From contig NZ_RLIH01000003.1 in NCBI RefSeq assembly GCF_004006535.1, positions 62,001-126,000 of the forward strand: DNA of 64,000 nt, read 5' to 3'. Of the stretch, positions 17,750 to 26,367 are shown one piece after another. The stretch comes from Anaerosphaera multitolerans (GTDB lineage Bacteria > Bacillota > Clostridia > Tissierellales > Peptoniphilaceae). Below the pieces are notes generated by a model. It did no database searches. It saw only the letters and a list, made by a program, of their open reading frames with translations, and was not told the origin of the DNA. The position numbers and the translations under genes are program-made. Each line of letters opens with the position of its first letter. The first letter of the stretch is position 1.

Positions 17750-18106
17750 TTATTCTACTTCTACTACTTTTAAATTAGAATTTTTCCAGCTTGCATCGTC
17801 ACCTAGTTTTTCTATTACTACCTTTAATATTTCATCTTCTTCGTAATCCTCATCTATTGGATTAACTCTTATATTGTCATCAAAAGGTATTTCTGAAACT
17901 CTTCTTCCCAAATCTACAAAGGTTAAAATCCTATTTTTTAATTCTCTTTCATTGGATAAATCATCCACTCTTAAGTACGTGCCATCACTACAACGTGTAT
18001 AAACATAAATATTTTTATTAGATTTCCTTTTAAAATATTCTATATAGGCTTTGCAAGATAATGAAAAAGAACCTAAAGGATTCATATCAAATATTATCTT
18101 TTTCAT
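17750..18106 (-). CDS. Hypothetical protein, 118 residues
   Basis: I do not recognise this protein. It is a soluble, mixed alpha/beta sequence without signal peptide or membrane segment, with an acidic stretch in the second half (PIDEDYEEDEILK). It has its own extended -10 promoter (18125-18133) and a strong AGGAGGT ribosome site, ends at the shared terminator with hlyC, and so is a monocistronic gene. Good ribosome site, promoter and terminator make it a real gene; function unknown. Confidence 0.7.
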   Translation of the reverse strand: MKKIIFDMNPLGSFSLSCKAYIEYFKRKSNKNIYVYTRCSDGTYLRVDDLSNERELKNRILTFVDLGRRVSEIPFDDNIRVNPIDEDYEEDEILKVVIEKLGDDASWKNSNLKVVEVE

Positions 18107-18124
18107 ACTTACCTCCTTTGAAAT

Positions 18125-18133
18125 ATTATATCA
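18125..18133 (-). promoter_or_regulatory. Extended -10 promoter of the 17750-18106 gene
   Basis: Minus strand TGATATAAT, 18 bases upstream of the ATG; -35 not evident. Confidence 0.5.
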
Positions 18134-18207
18134 TTTTATTTTAATAATACATCATATAAAGTTTAATACTTTCCTAAGAATATCTTAAATTACAATAAAA
18201 AATTATA

Positions 18208-19296
18208 TTACATCTTAACTTTAATTTTTCCATTTACGGTTATTATCCCTTTTAGTTCAAGTATAGTTATTATTGAACTGATAAAGGAAACATCTTCTTT
18301 TAAACTTTGAGCAATTAAATTAATATCATCTACTCCTTCTGATATAAGATTGTAAATAGCCAATTCAATCTCACTTAATTCAACTTCATTTCTTTGATTT
18401 CTTTTTAAATTATGTATTTCTTTTAATTCAGATATTTCATTTAAGATATCATCTATAGTTAAAAGTAAAGTAGCTCCATCTCTTATTAACATATTCGTAC
18501 CTTCACTATAGATTGAATTAATATTTCCCGGCACTGCAAATACTTCTCTACCCTGTTCGGCAGCCAGTCTTGCAGTTATTAAAGAACCGCTTTTAGCTTT
18601 GGCTTCTATAACTATAGTCCCCAAACTTAAACCGGATATGATTCTATTTCTCTCTGGGAATCTAAAAGGCAATGGCCTTGTTCCTAAAGGATACTCACTA
18701 ATAACCGCTCCATTTGTTATAGTATTCCAGTATATAGACGAGTTTTTATTAGGATAGATTATATCAACTCCATTACCTAACACTGCTATAGTCCTATTAT
18801 TGTTTTCTAAAGAACGTTTATGAACTAAACCATCTATTCCGTAGGCCATACCACTTATAATTGTAATTTCTAGTTTTGAAAGTTCATCTACAAAATAATT
18901 TAATACATTGTTCCCGTAGGAAGTATATTTCCTAGATCCAACTATACTTATTGAAATACTATCTTCTTGGATTAATTTTCCCCTAATATATAGAACTTTC
19001 GGAGGATTTTCTATATGTTTTAGATTTTCCGGATAGTCTTCATCGACAATTGTAATTATCTCTACTCTTTCTTTTAAACAAAGGTCACATAAATTATGTA
19101 ATGTATTTTCATTATAGTAGCTTAACTTTTCCAATGTTTTGCTTGTTAAATAAGTACTTTGGTTCTTAAAAACAAATTTATTGAAAATCTCTTTAAAATT
19201 AATATTATGCTTTTTTATAATAAATTCAATTTTATCTATCTCATCATTTCTCATTCCAATAGCATTTAAACATATTAAAAATTCTCTATACTCCAT
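18208..19296 (-). CDS. dprA: DNA-processing protein DprA
   Basis: Single-strand DNA-binding, RecA-loading protein used in natural transformation and recombination (Smf/DprA). The 362-residue product contains the Rossmann-like domain: SIVGSRKYTSYGNNVLNYF, ISGMAYGIDGLVHKRSL, TIAVLGNGVDIIYP, FPERNRIISGLS, EAKAKSGSLITARLAAEQGREVFAVPG. A C-terminal winged-helix-like domain follows (SEIELAIYNLI...). Start taken at ATG 19296, three bases past comM; a TTG at 19308 overlapping comM is the alternative. It forms an operon with comM. Confidence 0.93.
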   Translation of the reverse strand: MEYREFLICLNAIGMRNDEIDKIEFIIKKHNINFKEIFNKFVFKNQSTYLTSKTLEKLSYYNENTLHNLCDLCLKERVEIITIVDEDYPENLKHIENPPKVLYIRGKLIQEDSISISIVGSRKYTSYGNNVLNYFVDELSKLEITIISGMAYGIDGLVHKRSLENNNRTIAVLGNGVDIIYPNKNSSIYWNTITNGAVISEYPLGTRPLPFRFPERNRIISGLSLGTIVIEAKAKSGSLITARLAAEQGREVFAVPGNINSIYSEGTNMLIRDGATLLLTIDDILNEISELKEIHNLKRNQRNEVELSEIELAIYNLISEGVDDINLIAQSLKEDVSFISSIITILELKGIITVNGKIKVKM

Positions 19297-19298
19297 AG

Positions 19299-20819
19299 TT
19301 AACCCCAATATCTTAAATCCACACTTCTAAATCTAATAGCTTCCAAAATGTTTTGCTCTTCTATATTTTCATTTCCATCTAAATCAGCTATAGTTCTGGA
19401 GACTTTTAATATTTTATTATATGTTCTTGCTGAAAAGCGAAACTTTTTAAAGGCAATATCCATAATCGTCTTACATTTCTGATTCAATTTACAGTACTTA
19501 TGAATTTGATTTTCTCTTATCTCGGAATTAGTATATATGCCAATGTCTTTAAATCGTTCCTTTTGAATATTTCTTGCGTGTTCTACTCTTTCTCTAATAC
19601 TTTTAGAACTTTCTTCTCTTTTATCTACAGACATATCATCGTATTTTACAGGGCTTACTTCTATATGGATGTCTATTCTATCCAGGAGAGGATGGGAGAT
19701 TTTTAATAAATATCTATTAATTTCATTCATAGAACATTTACACTGATGATAAGGATCTCCATAATATCCGCAGGGACATGGATTCATAGCAGCTACTAAA
19801 ATAAACTTTGCGGGATAGGACAGACTTGCATTTGCTCTAGCTATATTAATGGTCTCATCTTCAAGAGGTTGTCTTAAAACTTCTAAAACCTGTTTAGAAA
19901 ATTCCGGCAGTTCATCTAAAAATAAAACTCCATTGTGTGCAAGAGAAATTTCTCCGGGTTTCGGAATCCTACCTCCTCCAATTAATGAAACAGCCGAAGC
20001 AGTATGATGAGGAGATCTGAAAGGAGGTTGGGTTATTAGTTTATTATCTGTCAATAAATTTGCAATACTGTATATTTTTGTAACTTCTATTGCTTCCTTA
20101 AAATTCAACATTGGTAAAATAGTGGGAAATCTCTTTGCCGCCATAGACTTCCCACTACCTGGTGTTCCTATTATAAGGATATTGTGTTTTCCCGCCGCTG
20201 CTACTTCAAGGGCTCTTTTTAAAAATTCTTGACCTTTTATGTCAGAAAAATCTATATTATAATCTATTTCTTCATAGTAATATTCATCAACATATCTATC
20301 TATACTTAAATCTCCATTTAAGAAGTTTACAACATCTTGTAAGGAAAGCACCGGATATATTTCTACATCTGAAATTACAGAACACTCTTTCTTGTTTCCC
20401 TCAGGAATAATAAATTTCTTAAATCCCCTTTCTCTTAAGGATATTACCATTGGAAGAGCACCTGTAACTTTATTGACACTTCCATCTAAGGATAATTCAC
20501 CTAAAATAATAAAATCTTCTACATCTTTAAAATTAACAGTTCCATTTGCAGTTAATATAGCCACTGCTATTGCCAAATCAAATTGAGATCCATCCTTCTT
20601 TAAATTGGCAGGCGCTAAATTAATAGTTATTCTCTTTAAAGGAAACTCATAGGCACTGTTTTTTATTCCGCTCCTAACTCTTTCCATGGATTCTCTTATT
20701 GCTATGTCAGGTAATCCTACAATGGTAAACTTTGGTAATCCATTGGATAAATCAGCTTCAACTTCTATTAATTCTCCATCTAAGCCTGTTAATGAACAGG
20801 TATTTACATAGGAATACAA
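19299..20819 (-). CDS. comM: YifB/ComM family Mg-chelatase-like AAA+ ATPase
   Basis: 506-residue AAA+ helicase-like protein of the ComM/YifB family, which promotes branch migration during integration of transforming DNA in Gram-negatives. N-terminal DUF/ChlI-like domain (ATIVGLPD-like region FTIVGLPDIAIRESMERVRSG), Walker A GTPGSGKSMAAKRF near residue 210, FRSPHHTASAVSLIGGG, Walker B GVLFLDELPEF, and the zinc-like cluster CPCGYYGDPYHQCKC. I place the start at TTG 20819, which has GAGGTGA 5 bases upstream and gives the usual (M)YSYVNT opening; a longer ATG frame runs into yraN. Confidence 0.93.
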   Translation of the reverse strand: MYSYVNTCSLTGLDGELIEVEADLSNGLPKFTIVGLPDIAIRESMERVRSGIKNSAYEFPLKRITINLAPANLKKDGSQFDLAIAVAILTANGTVNFKDVEDFIILGELSLDGSVNKVTGALPMVISLRERGFKKFIIPEGNKKECSVISDVEIYPVLSLQDVVNFLNGDLSIDRYVDEYYYEEIDYNIDFSDIKGQEFLKRALEVAAAGKHNILIIGTPGSGKSMAAKRFPTILPMLNFKEAIEVTKIYSIANLLTDNKLITQPPFRSPHHTASAVSLIGGGRIPKPGEISLAHNGVLFLDELPEFSKQVLEVLRQPLEDETINIARANASLSYPAKFILVAAMNPCPCGYYGDPYHQCKCSMNEINRYLLKISHPLLDRIDIHIEVSPVKYDDMSVDKREESSKSIRERVEHARNIQKERFKDIGIYTNSEIRENQIHKYCKLNQKCKTIMDIAFKKFRFSARTYNKILKVSRTIADLDGNENIEEQNILEAIRFRSVDLRYWG

Positions 20820-20829
20820 ATTCTCACCT

Positions 20830-21183
20830 CTAATCCAAATCAAAAGCGTTTTCTATATGGTTAATATATTTTTCATTTACATAAACTTCAATAATGTCAT
20901 ATCTAACTTGAAAGTTTTCAAAATTATTTTGCAAAATATAGTTAAGAGAAGTATTAATAATATTTTTTCTCTTATTAAAATCAACTGCTTCAAAAGCGTG
21001 ACCAAATTTTTTACTGGATCTGGTTTTTACTTCTATAAATACTAAGATATCATCATTTAATGCAATTATATCTATTTCAGTACCGGCATATCTAAAATTT
21101 CTCTCCAACAATTTATAGTTTTTTGATTTAATGAACTTAGATGCTAAATTTTCACCATATTCACCTAAAGTTCGTTTTTCCAC
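20830..21183 (-). CDS. yraN: YraN family (UPF0102) putative endonuclease
   Basis: 117-residue restriction-endonuclease-fold protein: GEYGENLASKFIKSKNYKLLERNFRYAGTEID, then VFIEVKTRSSKKFGHAFEAVD gives the D...ExK nuclease pattern. Cellular role is unknown; it is very often next to rnhB and comM, as here. The start is assigned to GTG with AGGTG 7 bases upstream, overlapping the rnhB stop by one base; a TTG two codons earlier is too close to that ribosome site. Confidence 0.88.
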   Translation of the reverse strand: MEKRTLGEYGENLASKFIKSKNYKLLERNFRYAGTEIDIIALNDDILVFIEVKTRSSKKFGHAFEAVDFNKRKNIINTSLNYILQNNFENFQVRYDIIEVYVNEKYINHIENAFDLD

Positions 21184-21797
21184 TACCAATCACCTATATT
21201 TTTTAGAAAAGATTTTCTATGCATATCTGAAGGTCCATAAAGCTTAATAGCTTCTCTATGCAATTTAGTTGCATAACCTTTATGCCTTTCCAATCCGTAT
21301 CCGGGATATTCTTTAGCCCATAATTTACAAAGTCTGTCTCTATATACCTTGGCAACTATGGAAGCACAGGCTATTGAATAACATTTATCATCACCCTTTA
21401 CTATTGATACTTGAGTAAATTCACTTTCAATTTTCTCAGCATCAATTAGTAAAATATCGGGAGTGACCTCATCCCCATTTCTATCTCTCAAATTGGAAAT
21501 AGCCTTTGACATAGCTAAATGCGTAGCCATCCTAATATTGATTTTATCAATTGTATCTGAATCAACTCTGCCCACTCCCACAGCTAGAGCTTCTTCTAAA
21601 ATAATTTCATATAATTTTTCACGTTTTTTTTCAGTAAGTTTTTTAGAATCCTTAATACCTTCAATTCTTAAATCCATAGGCATTATAATAGCACATGCTA
21701 CTACATCTCCAAATAAAGTTCCTCTACCAACTTCATCAATACCAACTATGTCTTTAAAACCCATCTTGCTGTAATCTTTTTCATAATTTTCAAACAT
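21183..21797 (-). CDS. rnhB: Ribonuclease HII
   Basis: Removes RNA from RNA-DNA hybrids, including single ribonucleotides. The 204-residue protein shows IVGIDEVGRGTLFGDVVACAI (catalytic D and E), DSKKLTEKKRE, LLIDAEKI (third acidic position), KGDDKCYSIACASIVAKVYRD and YPGYGLERHKGYAT. The active-site set is complete and length is normal. ATG start overlaps the rbgA stop by one base, with GGAGAG 6 bases upstream. Confidence 0.95.
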   Translation of the reverse strand: MFENYEKDYSKMGFKDIVGIDEVGRGTLFGDVVACAIIMPMDLRIEGIKDSKKLTEKKREKLYEIILEEALAVGVGRVDSDTIDKINIRMATHLAMSKAISNLRDRNGDEVTPDILLIDAEKIESEFTQVSIVKGDDKCYSIACASIVAKVYRDRLCKLWAKEYPGYGLERHKGYATKLHREAIKLYGPSDMHRKSFLKNIGDW

Positions 21798-22636
21798 CAC
21801 AATCTCTCCAAAGTAATTTTACCAAGTATTCCCTTTCTAAATTCGTCTAAAACTATATTGGAAACTTTAGTATAATCAATTTCATTGCCTTTTAATTTTG
21901 CGCCTCTTTTTGCTCCAATCTCCTCCATAATTTCAATAGGCTCCTTACCTTCTATAGATATATTATATCTATTTTCCAAAATATTTTTATCTATACTATT
22001 TAATTTTTTAATAAGTTTTAAGCAAAGAGTCTCAACATCCATAATTTCATCTTTTATTGCACCGGTAAAGGCTAAATTCAAAGCAGTTTCTTCATCTTCA
22101 AACTTAGGCCACAGTACACCCGGAGTATCTAAGAGATGTAGTTTTGGATTTATTCTTATCCATTGATCAGTTTTAGTAATTCCAGGTCTGTTTCCAGTCT
22201 TAGTGGACTTGGTTTTAGATATGCCATTAATAAATGTAGATTTCCCCGAATTTGGTATACCCACAATCATAGCTCTTAAAGGGCCCTTATTTATTCCTTT
22301 ACTTTTTGCCTTTTCTATTTCATCTTTCATAAGATCCAATGATTCTCTCACAATTAAATTTCCGTTAGGTTTTGAAGAGTTATATAAAATTACATGTTTA
22401 TGTTCATCTGAAAGTTTATCTGTCCATTTTCTATTTTGTTCATCTTCTGAAAGGTCTGATTTGTTTAATATCAAAAGTCCCTTCTTATTCTCAAGCACTT
22501 TATTTAAAAGCGGATTTCTACTGGAAATAGGAATTCTTGAATCAATTATTTCAATATAAAAATCTACAAGTTTTAATTTTGATTCAATATTTTCTATTGT
22601 CTTTTTCATATGTCCAGGATACCAATTTATATTCAT
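21797..22636 (-). CDS. rbgA: Ribosome biogenesis GTPase RbgA (YlqF)
   Basis: Circularly permuted GTPase of 279 residues needed for late 50S subunit assembly. The permuted order is visible: NWYPGHMKKTIENI, G4 LNKSDLS (near residue 57), then G1 VGIPNSGKSTFING (near 125), G2/G3 region with GNRPGITKTDQWI and LLDTPGVLWP, followed by the C-terminal RNA-binding domain ending in KITLERL. Start ATG preceded by AAGGTG. First gene of rbgA-rnhB-yraN-comM-dprA. Confidence 0.95.
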   Translation of the reverse strand: MNINWYPGHMKKTIENIESKLKLVDFYIEIIDSRIPISSRNPLLNKVLENKKGLLILNKSDLSEDEQNRKWTDKLSDEHKHVILYNSSKPNGNLIVRESLDLMKDEIEKAKSKGINKGPLRAMIVGIPNSGKSTFINGISKTKSTKTGNRPGITKTDQWIRINPKLHLLDTPGVLWPKFEDEETALNLAFTGAIKDEIMDVETLCLKLIKKLNSIDKNILENRYNISIEGKEPIEIMEEIGAKRGAKLKGNEIDYTKVSNIVLDEFRKGILGKITLERL

Positions 22637-22668
22637 TAAATCACCTTTCTAAATTTATTATATTTAAA

Positions 22669-22694
22669 AATAGAAAGTATAAAAACTTTCTATT
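22669..22694 (-). terminator. Terminator after the BMP transporter operon
   Basis: Minus strand AATAGAAAG, loop TTTTTATA, CTTTCTATT then TTTAAAT. The stem includes the stop codon region of the last permease gene. The T-tract is short; ATTATA at 22657-22662 may be the -10 of rbgA. Confidence 0.6.
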
Positions 22695-23640
22695 TATTTC
22701 TTTCGAAAGGTTTACCGCTTGCTGATGGTCCCTTAGTACCCTTTACAAAAAGTACCAGTACCAGTAACGTTATAATATATGGAAGCATGGATAATAAATT
22801 AGGATCTATTTCAATTCCTATATTTCCAAGTGAAACTGAAAGCCCCTGTGCTGCGCCAAAGAGCAAACAAGCTACTAAAGCCCCCTGAGGTTTCCAACCG
22901 CCAAATATCATAGCTGCAAGAGCAATAAACCCTTGACCCGATATTAATGTCTCTCTAAAATTAGATACTACTGCAAGACTCATACTTGCTCCGCCCAGTC
23001 CGGCTAAAAAACCAGATGTTAAAACACATATATATTTTATCCTATAGGCATTTACTCCCAAAGTCTCAGCTGCTTGAGGATGTTCTCCAACAGCTCTGAT
23101 TCTCAATCCCAATTTGGTCCTATACAGCACAAACCATACTATAACTACCAAGATAAATGCAAAATAAACGACAATATATTGTTGCAATACCATTTTTGCA
23201 TATCTCATCCAAGGATGTGCTGAAATTAAATCTGCAGTAAAAAAATTACTAAATAATTGAGGTAATTTATTACTAAAAGGAATGGATTTAGTCATTGCAG
23301 CGCCATCAAAAAATATTCTGGCTAAAAATATAGCAAGTCCAGGACCAATTAAGTTAATAGCAATCCCTGAAACTACATGGTCAGCCGCAAAATTAATAGT
23401 TGCAATTGCATGCAGAAGGGATAAAAACATCCCCGCTAGACCTCCACATAAAAATGCCAACCATGGATTCCCAGTATAAAAACCAACTGTAGCTCCAATT
23501 AGAGCACCTAAGGTCATCATTCCTTCAAGACCAATATTTACAACTCCGCCATTTTCACTTATTACTCCTCCCAAGGCTGCATATATAAGCGGAGCAGAAT
23601 ATAAGAGAGTAGTATTAATAATACCAAAAAATTCTATCAT
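22690..23640 (-). CDS. Nucleoside ABC transporter permease (NupQ/YufQ type)
   Basis: Inner-membrane permease of 316 residues in the branched-chain/ribose permease superfamily, with about eight hydrophobic segments and family motifs GGVISENGGVVNIGLEGMM, DHVVSGIAINLI and RAVGEHPQAAETLGVN. It pairs with the next permease, the double ABC ATPase and the BmpA lipoprotein. B. subtilis NupNOPQ of this composition imports guanosine; substrate here is probably a purine nucleoside (inference). The ATG overlaps the upstream gene by four bases. Confidence 0.88.
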   Translation of the reverse strand: MIEFFGIINTTLLYSAPLIYAALGGVISENGGVVNIGLEGMMTLGALIGATVGFYTGNPWLAFLCGGLAGMFLSLLHAIATINFAADHVVSGIAINLIGPGLAIFLARIFFDGAAMTKSIPFSNKLPQLFSNFFTADLISAHPWMRYAKMVLQQYIVVYFAFILVVIVWFVLYRTKLGLRIRAVGEHPQAAETLGVNAYRIKYICVLTSGFLAGLGGASMSLAVVSNFRETLISGQGFIALAAMIFGGWKPQGALVACLLFGAAQGLSVSLGNIGIEIDPNLLSMLPYIITLLVLVLFVKGTKGPSASGKPFERNK

Positions 23641-24740
23641 TGTTTATTACCCTCCTTTTTTTTAAAGATGAAGCCAATTAAATCTAGCAATTTAGGCATA
23701 GCAACAAAAAGTATAATAACACCTATTACAATTTCAATAACTTCAGAATAAATTCCCAATGCAGAATTTAATTTTCCGCCGCCGTAATTTAATCCTGCAA
23801 ATAATAACCCTGCAGGTATACATGCCAAAGGATTATTTCCGGCAATTAATGAAACTGCCATACCATCAAAACCATATCCCTGTTGAGAAGCCATCATACC
23901 TATGTTTCCAGAAACTCCCAATACAGTTATAGCCCCAGCAAGTCCCGATACAAAACCTGCAATGGACATTGATACAATCTGACTTCTATTAATATTTATT
24001 CCTCCATATTCGGCCGCATCCTTATTAAAGCCCACTGCTTTTAATTGATATCCCAATGTAGTCTTTTTTAAAATAAACCATATTATAATTGCAACAATAA
24101 TTGCTATAACAATTCCCCAATTTACAGGCGGTCTTAAAAGTTGTTTGAAAATAGCATGTTCGCTTAAAAATTCAATTCCTGATTCTGAAACTTTCCAATC
24201 TTTTAAAAACTCTATATTTGCACTTGGCAAAATTGAATAGGAATTATCGGACTGCGGTCTTCTTATTGAAGAAAAACTTAAAAGGTAGTTACTTAAATAA
24301 AATCCAATCCAATTTAACATTATAGAAGAAATAACCTCATTAACTGCGAATTTGCTCTTTAGTAAACCTACAATAAAGCCCCATAGTCCTCCTAGTAAAG
24401 CACCGCATAATAAAGCCACAATGGGATGAATAATTGGAGGTAACTTTAAAAAGTAGCCTGCAAGCATAGCCCCTATAGACCCCACTATATATTGTCCTTC
24501 TGCTCCTATATTAAAAAGTCCCGTATTAAAAGCAAAGGCAACAGAAATACCCGTAAGTATTATTGGCACTGAATTTACAATAGTCCATGAAATATAATTG
24601 GGCTTTCCAACAGCTCCTAAAATTATTACTTTATAAGCTTCAATGGGATTAGTTCCGTTAATTAATAATATTACAGACCCAAATATTAGACCTAATAATA
24701 TTGATATAATTGTATAAAAAAGTCTGCTCTTACTCTTCAC
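23637..24740 (-). CDS. Nucleoside ABC transporter permease (NupP/YufP type)
   Basis: 367-residue permease with about ten hydrophobic segments; NTGLFNIGAEGQYIVGSIGAM and LKAVGFNKDAAEYGGININRSQ are the family motifs. Forms the heteromeric channel with the downstream permease. I start it at GTG 24740, with AGGAGG 8 bases upstream and an 11-base overlap with the ATPase gene; the GTG at 24749 would sit directly on the ribosome site. Confidence 0.88.
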   Translation of the reverse strand: MKSKSRLFYTIISILLGLIFGSVILLINGTNPIEAYKVIILGAVGKPNYISWTIVNSVPIILTGISVAFAFNTGLFNIGAEGQYIVGSIGAMLAGYFLKLPPIIHPIVALLCGALLGGLWGFIVGLLKSKFAVNEVISSIMLNWIGFYLSNYLLSFSSIRRPQSDNSYSILPSANIEFLKDWKVSESGIEFLSEHAIFKQLLRPPVNWGIVIAIIVAIIIWFILKKTTLGYQLKAVGFNKDAAEYGGININRSQIVSMSIAGFVSGLAGAITVLGVSGNIGMMASQQGYGFDGMAVSLIAGNNPLACIPAGLLFAGLNYGGGKLNSALGIYSEVIEIVIGVIILFVAMPKLLDLIGFIFKKKEGNKQ

Positions 24741-26262
24741 TATTCCCACCTCCTGCCATTAATAATCCTATTTCTTTTTCATCAGTATTTTTTCTTTTTA
24801 AAGTTCTTATTATTTTACCTTCAAATATTACCGATATTCTATCTGATAAGGAAAGGACTTCATCTAATTCAAAAGATATTAAAAGTACAGCCTTGCCTTT
24901 ATTTCTTTGGTCTACGAGATATCTGTGAACATATTCAATTGCCCCTACATCTAATCCTCTAGTAGGTTGAGCAGCAATTAAAACGTCAGGATTATTGGTG
25001 ATTTCTCTTGCAATAATAACCTTTTGCTGGTTTCCTCCTGAGAGAGACCCAGCAAGATAATCTATTTTTCTAGGTCTTATATCAAACTTTTCCACTAATT
25101 CTTCAGCAAATTCATTTATTTCTTTATCTTTTAATATTCCATTTTTTGAAAATTTAGAGTCTGAAAAATTTTCCAGTATTAAATTTTCCGCTACTGTAAA
25201 CTCCAGAACCAAACCTCTTCTCTGTCTATCTTCCGGAATATTAAACATACCAAAATTTTGAATGTCCCTAGGCGTTTTATTCACTATATCTTTACCATTT
25301 AATGTTATTTTTCCGCTTTCAACTTTTCTAAGTCCCGTTAAAGCTTCCAAAAGTTCACTTTGACCATTTCCATCAACGCCTGCTATTCCTAGAATTTCTC
25401 CCTTTCTCAATTCAAGGTTTAATCCGTTTACTTTATTTATCTTTCTTAAATCCTTAACTACTAGATTTTCAACATTTAAAATTACATCTCCCGGATCTTG
25501 TTCTTCCTTTTCAATTTGTAACCCTACTTGTCGACCAACCATCATATCGGCAAGATTAGATTCTGTTACTTCACTTACCTCTACGGTGTCTATCTTTTCT
25601 CCCCTTCTAATAATAGTACATCTATTAGCCATGGATTTTATTTCTTTTAACTTATGTGTAATTAAAATAATCGTCTTTCCCTGAGCTGCAAGATTTCTAA
25701 TAATATCCCCAAATTCTTCTATTTCCTGAGGTGTTAGTACAGCAGTTGGCTCATCTAGAATTAAAATATCGGCTCCTCTATATAAAGCCTTTAAAATTTC
25801 AACCCTCTGCTGCATGCCAACGGAAATATTCTCGATTTTTTCGTCAGGATTAACTACTAAACCATATTTATTAGAAATTTCCATTACATTCTTTTTTGCC
25901 GTTTTAATATCTAAAGAAATCCCCTTAACTGTCTCCATTCCCAAAATTATATTTTCTACTACAGTAAAGGGTTCCACTAACATAAAGTGTTGATGAACCA
26001 TTCCCAAACCCAATTTTATAGCATCATTGGGCTCGTTAATTTCTACTAAATTCCCATTTATAAATATTTCTCCCGATGTCTTTGAATATATTCCATATAA
26101 TATATTCATCAATGTGCTTTTGCCGGCTCCGTTTTCTCCTAAAAGAGCATGAATTTCACCTTTTTTTACTTCGAGAGTAATATTATTATTAGCTGTGAAA
26201 TCTCCGAATTTTTTTGTTATATTTCTCATTTCAACTGCTAAATCACCCTGTAAATTATCCAC
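24730..26262 (-). CDS. Nucleoside ABC transporter ATPase, two fused ABC domains (NupO type)
   Basis: 510-residue protein with two ABC domains, as in ribose/BMP-type transporters. First: Walker A GENGAGKST, signature ISVGMQQRVEI, Walker B ILILDEPTAVLTP. Second: degenerate P-loop GVDGNGQSELLEA, signature LSGGNQQKVIIARE, and VLIAAQPTRGLDVGAIE instead of a standard Walker B, which is characteristic of this class and not damage. The start codon is GTG with GGAG upstream. It is separated from bmpA by a terminator hairpin, so it is expressed at lower level or from its own weak promoter. Confidence 0.9.
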   Translation of the reverse strand: MDNLQGDLAVEMRNITKKFGDFTANNNITLEVKKGEIHALLGENGAGKSTLMNILYGIYSKTSGEIFINGNLVEINEPNDAIKLGLGMVHQHFMLVEPFTVVENIILGMETVKGISLDIKTAKKNVMEISNKYGLVVNPDEKIENISVGMQQRVEILKALYRGADILILDEPTAVLTPQEIEEFGDIIRNLAAQGKTIILITHKLKEIKSMANRCTIIRRGEKIDTVEVSEVTESNLADMMVGRQVGLQIEKEEQDPGDVILNVENLVVKDLRKINKVNGLNLELRKGEILGIAGVDGNGQSELLEALTGLRKVESGKITLNGKDIVNKTPRDIQNFGMFNIPEDRQRRGLVLEFTVAENLILENFSDSKFSKNGILKDKEINEFAEELVEKFDIRPRKIDYLAGSLSGGNQQKVIIAREITNNPDVLIAAQPTRGLDVGAIEYVHRYLVDQRNKGKAVLLISFELDEVLSLSDRISVIFEGKIIRTLKRKNTDEKEIGLLMAGGGNSEE

Positions 26263-26284
26263 CTCTTCACTCTCCTTTATGACA

Positions 26285-26315
26285 ATTATACTATAACAAA
26301 CTCTTTTAATGTAAA
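26285..26315 (-). promoter_or_regulatory. Weak candidate promoter for the nucleoside ATPase gene
   Basis: Minus strand TTTACA (26310-26315), 19-bp spacer, TATAAT (26285-26290). The -10 is perfect but the spacing is long. Confidence 0.35.
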
Positions 26316-26320
26316 AAAAA

Positions 26321-26349
26321 TAGTCTGAAAATAAAATACTTTCAGACTA
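26321..26349 (-). terminator. Terminator between bmpA and the ABC genes
   Basis: Minus strand TAGTCTGAAA and TTTCAGACTA form a 10-bp stem extended by A/T pairs and followed by TTTTTTTT. Such a hairpin lets the binding protein be made in excess over the membrane parts. Confidence 0.85.
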
Positions 26350-26367
26350 TTTTTTTAATTAAATTTT

